Source: Antedon mediterranea (Eukaryota > Echinodermata > Crinoidea > Comatulida > Antedonidae). From it: a DNA stretch of 64,000 nt. Below the pieces are notes generated by a model. That model saw only the letters and a program-made list of their open reading frames with translations, was not told where the DNA came from and searched no databases. Both the position numbers and the translations under genes were made by a program. Where the stretch lies: contig NC_092672.1 in NCBI RefSeq assembly GCF_964355755.1, forward strand, positions 13,202,501 through 13,266,500, read 5' to 3'. This document shows positions 9,401 to 21,400 of the stretch, piece after piece. Numbering within the stretch: position 1 is the stretch's first letter; every line of letters begins with the position of its first letter.

Positions 9401-12400
9401 CAATAGATTGAGTTGTTTTGGTTTTCTCTCTTACATATTTCCAGAAACTTTTAGGATTTGTTTTTACTTCATTGCATATTTTCCGCTCCAGTGCAATCTT
9501 TGCTGCCCTTTTTTCACCTGTTACTATATTTCTTGCCTTTTTGTAACTGTCATAATCCTTCTGTTGTCGAGACCTTGTAAACTTTTTCCATGCATTATGT
9601 TTCATTTTAATTTTCCTCTGAACGTCACCAGTCATCCAGATAGGTTTATTTTCTTTTTTTATGTTTGACTTGGGAATACAGATCTGAACAGCATTTCTTA
9701 TTGATTTATTTAAAGCTTCACAGGCCTCTTCAACATTTGTATTTTCAAATTGGTAGTCCACCTCAGTAATCAGTTCTTTCATTTTAATATAGTCACCCTT
9801 GTTGAAATTTAGCTTATATTCCATTTTCTCTTGTATTTTAGTTACACAGTCATATGAAAACAAGATTGTTACGTGGTCGCTTTTTCCTAATGGTGGACCT
9901 ATCTCAATTTCACTTATTTTGGTTTCATCCATGGTGATTACTAAGTCGAGTATGTTAGGTGTTTGACCATCTCGAAATCGTGTTGGTTGCTGTATACACT
10001 GGCATAGAAAATTATCTCTAAGGCATTCTATAAACCGATTACTTTTATGTGTTTCATTTTTATTTGTACTCCAAGAAATCCAATCAATTTCAGGAAAATT
10101 GAAATCTCCTAACATGATGAAATCAGAAATACCATTTAGTTCACTTGCTTTGTTGATAGCAGATAGTAACGCTTGATTATTTTCGTCAATACTGTTAGGA
10201 CTTCTGTAAATACATCCGCATAATAGTTGTTGCCTTTTATTTATTTCAATTTTGATCCATAGTGCTTCCACAAAATTTAAATTCAGTAATTCGTTACAGA
10301 TACTGGCATTCAGCTCTTCCTTCGCAAAAATAACCACACCTCTACCACTTCTGCCAGAATCAAATTTTGTGTATCCCTTGATGCTTAACTCAACTTCCAA
10401 TATGTCTGTACAAGTTTTGTTATTTACTTCAGTTATTGCAACCACATCAGGTTTCCTTTGATTTATAATATCACGTAACTCACCCATTTTATTTCTCAGG
10501 GCATCTGCGTTTGTGTAAAGAAATTTCAACGACTTCTCATGAAAATCAACAATATCATCGTTTCTTAATCTAGATTTCTTCTGCTTTAATCCTTCTATAA
10601 AAGTTTTAAATTTTTTCTTGTCCTCTGAACATTTTTTTTTTCTTATAAATTTTTGTTTCACTTTTCTTTCTAAGTTAAAATAATTTTCTTCAAAACAAAA
10701 AGATTCTATATTTGAAAATTCTTTATGATGATGAACTAGGGCCTCGAAAACGATCAAACGCCAGTTCGCTATCCCGCTTCATAATTTTACCTCTTCTTAT
10801 AACAAGATCAATCTCGCCGTTATCTTTCCTTGATCTTAGTTCCTGTCTTAACTCATAGTTCATTTGCCTCTCTTTTTTTGATCTATCAGGATTAATATAT
10901 ATGTTCTTTAGAAATGCGTGATCCGTGCTTCTAAGTTTTTTTGCATTTACCATCACTTCCCTTTTACTTTTCAGGCTATCCAAAGAAACTCTTGCCATTC
11001 TACACCCGTCTTCCGTGTATTTCCCAAGCCTGATCACTTCAGTTATTTCAACTCCCTCTATCTCTAGACACTCATTGAATAATTTCTCAATAGCAACCCT
11101 GTCTTCCTTCAGTCTCTGCTGAGAACTTTGGTTATCAGATTCAGGTAGATTTTCGATCACAATATTTAATTTACGAGATTCTCTATCTCTATATTCTTCA
11201 ATGCCTTCCTGAACACTCTTTAATTTTCCCATCCATTAGATCGTAGCTCTCTTTTAATTCTATCAAATTATTTCTTGTGTCGACCTGGATTTTTTCAATG
11301 ACTTCAATGTTTTTATTGGTTATTGATGCTCTAAGCGCCTGATCTTTTTGCGTTTTTTCCACAATATTTAATCTCGCATTCATATTTTCCTGCAATTCAT
11401 TTATCTCCGCAATTTTCTTCAACAAAGGTAACTGTACAAGGCATGTATCACATGACCATAAAAAATTCTTTATTTCGCCGTCGGAGAGGAGAGCATACAT
11501 TTTATTTGAGAGTTTTGAACATTTCAGGCAGAAACACCTCTTACAAATGTCACAATTTACGCCCTTATCCTTTTCGCCTATGATGGTTTTACAGATAGCA
11601 CAAGCTCCCTCAACTGACTGTGGAGTTGCTTCCTGTTCAGGTTGGCTAGGCCTAGGCCTAGCATCTGCAGGCCTAAATCTAGGTTCCAGTTCCATATCCT
11701 TTCTATCCCTTGCCTTCCCTCTAGTAGTAGGCCTACCTTCAGCCATGGTTGTTAAGTTCAAGGAACACTAGGCCTAGCCCCTACACCCTGCTTCCAGGAC
11801 TCTATGCTCCTCTGTATGGATACTGTAGGCTTCACATGGGTCCAGTTGACTTACCCCGACTTAGCAAAGACGCTTCCAGAATATCGAAAAATATATCCTT
11901 TTTGATACAAATTTCTTGGTACTAGTACTTATTATCAATTAATATATCATATCATCCACTTTGAAGAACAATTTAAATCCCGGTTTCAAAGATTTTAGCA
12001 GATTTAATTCATGAGGTTCAGAGCAAAATAAAACTACATGTTGCATTATCGAATAGCGCCACCAAAAATGTCCTCTAAAGTAAATGCTTTATGAAAGTCA
12101 TTGAATAACCAACTCCGTAAGTGGCACATACTTCAATATATTTCTAAGGATGCAAGCCCCAATGCCGTCAGGGGACTGATCCTGTCCCGCCTTGACTACG
12201 CTAACTCGCTCTTGCTTGGTGCCCTCGAAGTTGATCCTAAACGATTACAGCGATTGCAGAACAAGACTGGTCGTTGCGTGTGGACGGGTGTGTTATTAAA
12301 AGATCTCCATTGGCTTCATATAAAAAAAAAGAATTTTGTACAGAAATATTGTTTTTGTTTATAAATGTATTTACTCTGTTGTTCCTTTGTACCTTTTTGA

Positions 12401-15400
12401 TTTAATTACGTTTAACCGTGATCAGCTTTCATTTAATTACTAATGTCGACTTCACTCCTCCAATGATCCCACCCGACTTTTCGTTCCACGATCTAATCGG
12501 AAAGCTGGTGACGGTGTTTTTTCTGTCACCGCTCTACGGATCTGTAACACGCTACCTGTCGATTTGAGAGGAGCGATTTCGGCATTCTTGTCTTCAGTTA
12601 AAATAAATAATAAATATAAATAACTTTTTAATTATGTATAGAATGTATACTGGGAATGTATGGTCCGAACTGCGCATGTGTGTGTCATTGTCCGACAAAT
12701 GTGTGCGATAGACATAAAGGTTGTGCCGAGGATTCTGAGTGTTATCTGGGTTATGCAGGAAAGACATGTCTAGGTGAGTGTAACATCAGTCAACGATCGT
12801 TACTTTTCTATCTATTCAAATGTATTTATGATTGTTAATTTCAAAACAATTAAACTTGTTTAATATTTTACAAATCAGAACACCTCTCCTGTCCACCTGG
12901 TATGTTCGGTGAATTTTGTCAATATACTTGTCACTGTGAGAGTAAAAAAACAGACATAATAGCAGGCTGTGACAAACATACTGGAGAATGTTTAAATGAC
13001 GCCAGCTGTGCTAGTGGATGGGCTGCGTCTGATTGTCAAATAGGTGAATTAGTTTATATTCAATAAATCGTATAAGATTTTTTTATTTGTAGTTCGATCA
13101 TCAATTAAAACAAATAAGCAATGCTCATATGCATACATTTTAATATATTATTTACTCACTAAATATTAATAGTATAAATAAATTTGATCCGAATTTCATT
13201 TTTTTCTTACACGATTTTATCGTTGAACAGTCGTCGTTATGTAACACAATATGCTTTAAAACATTCAGACTTTATCATTATCAGCTTTGCCAATTCTCAA
13301 ACGTAACCCAACTACAAGTGTTACAGAAAACAGTATAACTATAAGCTGGGAACCATGGACGAGTAGTATTGACTACGGAACCGGACCCGTCACAAAATAC
13401 CAAGTAATCTATCGGACACCACCGAACTCTGGATTTCCTTTTATATTATGGCGGGAAGTAAATGTGGACGATTTAATGCGAGTGGACATTGATGATTTAG
13501 AACCAAGAACTAACTATGAAATAAGAATTATTTTACATAGGCAGATTGATGGAGAGAATTATACATCAATTGGCTCAAGTAAAATAGTTGTTACCTCAGG
13601 AGAAGGTAAGAAAGATATACTAACTCATTTGCAAGATATATTTTATTACCGTTTTTATACAAGTGATATTATAGTCAAGTCAAGTCAAGTATAATCTTTA
13701 TTCGTTCCCACAAGGAGAAAATTACATTGCTCGTCTTCAAATACATCATAATTACAATATATAAAATAACATGACAATACAACAATACCAATATTAAAAA
13801 CTCACAACAAGAACATACATATTATTTCATGGTGCTCATCTACCTGTTGGCAGAAAGGAGAAAAGTTATCGGTTTGTCTCAGCAGCCGCGGATCTTCCAC
13901 TGCGAACACTCCTGAGACTGCCTAAATCGGAATTAACTTTCATCCCTCAACACCATCCCAAAAAGCCTGTCCAGGTTCTCGCAATAAACTTAATCCACCG
14001 ACTGCTGACACAAACCATACATCCTCTCAACCCTTCTTACCACACGATCAATTCTACCCTTATCTCCCTCTGTAACATTTCCATCCCACCCTGCAATACA
14101 ATATTTCCAAACCCCAACAATAATAGACTGATAGAATGTAATCAAAATATTATTATTTACACTGAACTTGTTTTATTACTACGGAAAGTAACATATTTTG
14201 GTTATTTTCAGACAAAATCATGGATTTTACATTTTATTGTGCCACACCACGAATTGACGTTGATGATAATACGATGTCTACGTTTATTGGCGGATATAGT
14301 GGCAGTGATCATCAAACAAATGATATACAAATCGGAAAAATTGTAACTGAAATTGGAGAAGATTTTCTCGGTCGTGAAATAACATGGAACGATGGATCCA
14401 AAGTAGGAGTGATATTGGGCAATGAAACCATGTTTCCAGCTGGAACTCGTGTCCAAATAGTAACTCCGGAAAACTTCAATGCATTGCGTGTGTTTATTGA
14501 CTCTGCCAGTGGCGTTAATAAACTGGGAGCATTTTACGCAAAAGCTAATAAATTACGAATGTGTAGTTATATATCTAGCGAAATTGTGTCAATCATCTTA
14601 AGTAAACATGGTAAGTTTTTGAAAAATCTTTCCACGGTAAGAGAATTGAATGATTATGACGTTGGTGGGACACAAGGTGCACATTAGCGACCATACTATA
14701 ATTATTTACATATTGTATATAATGATAGGTCTATATGAAAGAATGCAAAAGACCAAATGTGTTTTAATGTTTATCTATTTATTACCATCAATATACCATT
14801 GGAAAAAAGTGTATCCAGTCAAAGCAGTCATCAATTCAATTTTGGTCTTCATCAAATACAGCATGTTGAATTTGTAATAATATAATTTAGAATTATAATA
14901 AATTATTATTAATAGTTTCTTGTATACGGAGTATTATAAAATATGGTTATTGTTTAGATTTTACTTTGTGATACTGTTCAGTCATTACTTAATGTTAATT
15001 ATAATGTTGTAGCATCAGTAACGTCTGTTAAAAGAACTTGGACAACCGGTACAGGAGAACGTGTAATGATGGACATGGTTGCTGACAACTCGACAGATAA
15101 ATGGTGGCGCCACAACGGCATTACTCTTAACGAATGGAACAACAGTATTTTCATCCAAATAGATGTAGTAAGAAAACAAGATGCTGGAATATACGAATGC
15201 TTACCTAGCGAAAATTGGAAGAATGGCAATAAAGGAATTACAAACCTAATTGTCAGAGGTAAAACGAATTCTTTACTTTAAACAATATGATGCTTAACGA
15301 CTTGTAAAAATTGATTTTAAAGTCGTGATACTTTATTTTCACACCAGACTGTCCACTTCGTAAATGGGGACCACCTGATTGTTTACGCAACTGTCCAATT

Positions 15401-18400
15401 TGTTATAATGGCGGAGTTTGTGATGACATAACAGGATCATGTGTGTGTACTGTCGGTTTTCGCGGTATCAATTGTGAAACAGGTCTGTGAAGTTTAATTA
15501 TTTTATCTTTAATTCATTATCTAGGCCTATAAACACATTTACGTAAGGGCAAAATTTGGTAAATCTCGTCTAACTTTTAGAATTTTTACTCAATTATATA
15601 GAAAGTTGATACCTTTCAGTACTGATTTTTAACACATAACAAAAACCGGTACACAAATTAACTTTAGTTAGATAATTAATTATTGCCTATTAAAACGAAT
15701 TTAGGTTAAACGATTTGCCTCGAATATGAGGATGCTTCACTTCAGGCTCCGTATCTCTCAATAATTGTTTTTAATTTCTGATTCTCGGCACACAACTCGA
15801 TTACAAAATCGTAATGGTAAACTATTAAAACAAGTGATAAGAAATACTATTTTACTTTTAAAACATAGGCCTTTTCAGAGATTTTAACAACGTAGTAATA
15901 AAGATATAGACGAACTGATTAAGATTTAAGATTTAAGAGGTAAACAATAGGTATTTTTTTAAAGGCTAGCGTATTCGATTACTAAATGTTTCATTGTGTT
16001 TTATGTGGTACTTATTAACTTATAATGTATATGTACACAAAATACAATCAACTTTAGTACTGCAGTTTACACCATCCAATTCTCGTAGCTAAATTTTAAA
16101 TTTGTTCTCAAGTCAAGATCAATTATTTCATTTGGTACTGTACAAAATTATTCTTTTAATTTTTTTTTTCCGCGGAACAAAATTCTATTAAGGGGAAAAA
16201 TTCGTTTTTTTTTCTCGCAAAACACCTATTAAAAAAGGAAACAATTTCGTTTTTTGGTTAGTGTCTGAATGCAGGGACACTCTTATAACAAGCCCATATA
16301 CATGGCTGCAGTCGCGTGCTCAAGTTAGTGTTTACCGACCGACCGTCACGCGACTAATAAGAACAAAGGTGTCCTTTTAATAGGGATTATACTGTTTCGA
16401 GAACCATCTGTGAACACGACCTAGACGGTACGCGACCAAAGTCTATTAGTAATTGTCTGTATAAATTCATAAGGATATGTATGTACATATATTATAAATA
16501 AAACAAAACAATAAAGCCATCAACATGTTTGTCTGTATCTATATTAAGCCGTTTTGCCAACTTCAGTAACAATTATTATTAGGCCTACTAGATGGTACGC
16601 TCGCTTCGCTCGCGTACCATCTAGGTCGTGCCCACAGATGGTTCTCGAATACACAGTAATTTCAGCGTAACAAAACTGGCGATTTCAAATGTACGTACCG
16701 TAGGACTATAATACATTGTCGTTTACAGAAACGAATAAATAGACAAGATGGAGAAACTTATCAAAATGAGTCCAAATTTTTGATTTGGACTCATTTAAAG
16801 AAACCCAATTTGTGTTTTGTATGTAACATTAGGATTGAGGGATGGGAAAACGGATAGGTACAAAGAGGAACACTTTTTAAATATATTCTTTATTCACTCA
16901 GTAACGAAATATTTTTTTCATGTTTTATAGGCCTATAAATAATATACCTCTAAATACAGTAAAACATTTGCGATTTAATACTTTGTTAAAACTGTCACTG
17001 TCATAATCGATTGAAATATTAAAGTACATGTCACGATACACCACTACGACGTTTATATTTTTGGTAATTATTAATTAATACAAACGTTGAGAAGGAACTG
17101 TCAGTATAAAGTTTATTTGTATATAATAATGTGTTTATATATCTAACAGTAGAGCCTATCCACAATCTCAGTAATAAAGTATATTTGTATATATTTTTAT
17201 GTTACATCTAACAGTACGAACATTCACAGTAAGAAATGTTCGATTCAAATGAGGACCAAAAATAGTTAATAGGTATTTACAGTATTTTCAAAGTATTGCA
17301 AATTTATTCTCAAAGGGCCCATAAATTTACATACCGTATATGTTAAACCAAGGGCTCATAAATTTACCTACTTGTGTTAAACCAAACTCTGGCAGACTGA
17401 GAGATTGGGATGTTCCATTCATCGCAAATCAATACATTTGTATAATCGTATATTAAATCTATCAAAATAGTATTTTTTTAAAGAAAATCGGCCTGTCTTC
17501 AACATTATGATGGTGTACTCTAGCTGTTCAACTGGTTTTCAGCTATTAAAAACAATTATCGTAGGAGGAGATAGGAAAATGCGAAGCCTCCTCGCATTTT
17601 TGTGGCGGGTATTTTTCAAGATGGACATCCATTAGACAGTGTATACCACGATTGGAAAACACCCCTATTTGGAGCAAATCGTTGAACCTAAATTCGTTTT
17701 ATCTAACTTAATTTAATTAGTAAACAGGGTTACATCAGGTGGTTAAAATCAGTACCGAAAGTACGAACCAACTCTATATACCATCGAGTACAAATTCTAA
17801 AAGTAAGGCGCGATTTACCGAATTTTGCCCTTACGTAAATTTATATATAGATTATTATAGGGTAGTAGGACTAGCTTATATTTAGGAAATGGTAACCTGT
17901 CTTATTTTTCATTACTCTTTATTCGCAATATAGCATGTGGTTCACAATTATTTGGAAGGAATTGTGATATATATTGTTCAAAACATAGGGTTAACTCGTG
18001 TATGGGCAACATGATGTGTCCACCATCACCACAGGGATGTTCTTGCACTGATGGATATACTGGTCCGGACTGTATTCAAGGTATGATACGTCAAGAAGAT
18101 ATCTAACCATTTAAAATATCATTATGAAACTGCCTTATTTCTCAACATAATATTATATAGCGAAAATAAAATGACAGTTTAATTATGTTAAAGAAAATTC
18201 AATGTTAATGCTGTGTTATACATTAGTACACTTTTAATAAGTAGGCCTACATTTATAATGCTATACATTTAATTTTAATATGATTGATTTACATGTACTT
18301 TAAGGAAGTTATTTTGATGAGTATTTATCAGTTGTCTTTTTAAGGAAGGTGATTATCGATGTCATGTTATTTTGTAGTTTTAATAAAGTTGAAAAAAAAA

Positions 18401-21400
18401 ACAAAAAAAAAAACAAGATTTCACTTATAAAATAACCTAATAATTTGTTAAATTTAATTAGAAGTTCATTGGCTGACAGCTAATTTCAACATTAAAAAAA
18501 AAAATTTACAGTTTTTTCAGGTAAATAAATTTTGTTTCCTTCCAATTTTTTTATCAAAGTTGATAACTTCTATGTGGCATTAAAATTGCATATTCAACAA
18601 CAACAATATGTAATTTTTTTTTCAGGGAGACAATACATCTTTAATGTATTGCAATTAATCTATCTCTTATTTATACTTATAGATCCAACATTACCGATTA
18701 TGTAATAGATTGTACTGTTTTCATATAGCTTTTATTTGGTTATGTTAAATTATTCTGTTCTTTAAATTATTGTTATCTTGTTTATGTAAGTATTTTGAAA
18801 TGGAATAAATAAAAAGTAAATTATTAGTTATATATAAATGCAATTTACAGAATGTTCTCCTGGGATGTATGGGTCTGATTGTCAGCAGAGGTGCCAGTGT
18901 GACGTCAGTCATTGTGATCGAAAGTCAGGTTGTAATGGAACATGTTACGAAGGATATGCTGGACCTCAATGCCAAGGTAATAAACTTATCGAAGAAGGGA
19001 ACATTCCATAATTATCTGTCGAGTACGATCCTATTTTCTGGATAATCTTTATTTATCAAAATATATGATTCAAGTTGTTTAGTTGGTTTAGACTAGAACA
19101 AATGTCTCTATTTTAAAAGCGATTTTAGTGGACGTTCTGCGTATACCAATTGCCCTTCTTTCCAAGACATAGTTTTTTAAATTTCATACGCATCCAACAG
19201 CGATCGGTGACTCGCCAATTACAGGATGGATAAACTATTTAATACTTGATTGTGCTAATAAACTAAGTTTTATTTGAGGCTTAGGGAGAGTGAAGTTGAA
19301 AGAGTCGTCAGTTACATCCTTGGAACTAGGTCAGCATTGAACTCCGGACCTTGACATTGGAAGGCAAACACGTTAACCACCAAGCCAGAGCTCCACTACA
19401 AATAAAAATTTACCACAATTAAACATTCTACCATTTAAAATGTAAATTTGACATTTTTTTTTCAGTATTAGTGCATGATCGTACTTGTTCCAATGGTCAC
19501 TTTGGTGCCTTATGTAACTATCCTTGTCACTGCCAAGACTCATCAAATTGTCATCGTAATGGAAGCTGTGATAATGGATGTGCTGCCGAATGGACAGGGG
19601 CCGACTGCAGTATCGGTATGTTTTTGTTTTAAAATTAATTTTAGGCAGAAGAATAATGTGCCATCGAGACAAATAAACAATATTAAGGTTAGGTTTGCGA
19701 TATATCATGTCCTAAAGAAAATAATGTATTGAGAATGCCTACTTTACCATTTTAAATAGTATATTTGTAGTATTTAATGCAGTAATACCTGAATTGGTTG
19801 AAGATGTAATTACCAATTTTACTTAATCATAATACAACTTTTAAGTCATCAGATAGAGACAGATGAACAGAGTAGGTTTACCTACTGCTATACGATGTTA
19901 ATAAATTACTTTTCCGTAAAGGGAATAGTCTTATACATATTAAAATAATCAAGTACATTAATTGTGTGTACATTAATATAGCTCTGCCGTATATGAGGAA
20001 ATTAAACGTGACAAATATACAAGCAACCAGTATAGATGTGTCTCATTTATGGGTATTTGGCGAAGACTTTGGAACTGGACCCGCTACTGCTTATACATTA
20101 TGTTACCGCAGCACCAACGATTGGCTTTGTCAGAAAACAATACAAAGTCTGTCAACAATCAATGGCTTAATACCAAACACAACACTTGAAATAAAGGTTC
20201 AAGTTTTCAAAAAGATTGGTTATGATGACATTGGAGGTCCTATGAAAACAGTTACAAGAATCAGAACTATTTGTCTCGGTAAGTTCTAAACTTGATCAAT
20301 TAGTTTAATTTGTCTATTTTTACTCTATAGTTCACTATGTCGGTCGGTCTGTCGGTCGGTCTGTCTGTCGGTCTGTCGGTCTGTCTGTCTGTCTGTCGGT
20401 CCGGTATCACTATGCGTTTTATCGCTTTCTGACCTTATCTTGATATCAGTTTAATCTAGCTAAGTCAATTTTTCACAGTATATTCCTTATGACCAGGAAT
20501 CGTTGTGGTTATGTTTTCACGGTGCCCAATAAAAAATTACGCGGTCTACGCACGATCTAACGAAATCACGTTTGTAATCATATCTTCACAACCATGAATC
20601 ACAATTAAATAAAATTTGGTACTCATAAATTTCAGGGCATAAATCATCATATGGCAATACAATTACGTGCGTAGCGCATGTAACGCATGCGTACGCGCGC
20701 TTAAAATTTTCAAAATTTATTTTCGATGAAATAAGAGTACGTTTCAGGCAAATTTAAGCGTTTACAAAATTGCCATGAGTGCGCAGATTTTTGTGCGCAC
20801 TGCGCGTTAAATGTTATTGCGCACTCTTTTTGCCCGATTTCTGTTTTCTTGACTTACTTTTCAACTCGAAATTACGTTATACGAGCACGTCAAAAGTGAC
20901 AGGCTACGCACGTGTAAATTTAAAAAATATAAATGTTTTTAAACATTTCAACATTTTTAAACAGGTTCAGTAATTTCGGTCAGTTGGTAGGTTGGTCGGT
21001 CGGTCTGTCTGTCGGTCTGTCTGTCGGTCTGTCGGTCGGTCTGTCGGTCCGGTATCACTATGCATTGTAGCACGCGACTTAATGGCTGTTGGCCTTGTTT
21101 ATTATAGTTTAAAAATAAAAATAAACTCTATCCAACTCTAATCTAAGCAATATAATCTCATTTCCTTTATAAATATCTTTTTACAAAATCAGTTCTGACC
21201 CTTTTGGTGACGACAATATTGTCATTGAAACTGAATGTGGTAGAATAATAATTGAAAATTTTATATACAATACTGATTTATTCATAATTTTATCTTTTTT
21301 TATTCATTTTGATTTTTCATTTTCATTGTAAAAACCTGTACAACCAATAGTGGAATTAGAATTACATGTACAATATATAATATATATATTATATTGGTTG

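Larger units (their letters stand above)
7620..12062 (-). mobile_element. CR1-like non-LTR retrotransposon, near full length
   Basis: The minus-strand LINE of about 4.4 kb has a PHD-finger ORF1 region, a second ORF1 piece with an L1-ORF1p-like domain, and a 1,015-residue APE-RT ORF2. Its 3' end carries three copies of an 11-bp repeat (GATTCAAGTAA on the minus strand, 7620-7655), typical of CR1/L2 tails, and no poly(A). It sits in gene 1 intron 5, inserted into an older L2-like LINE. One frame break in ORF1 is visible; ORF2 is open throughout, so the insertion looks fairly young. Confidence 0.9.

Noticed and set aside
14220-14687. ATG at 14220 as the start of a separate gene
   Set aside because: The exon has an acceptor at 14210-14211, follows the FN3 exon in phase 1, and the same arrangement is kept in gene 2. 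One continuous gene is the simpler reading.
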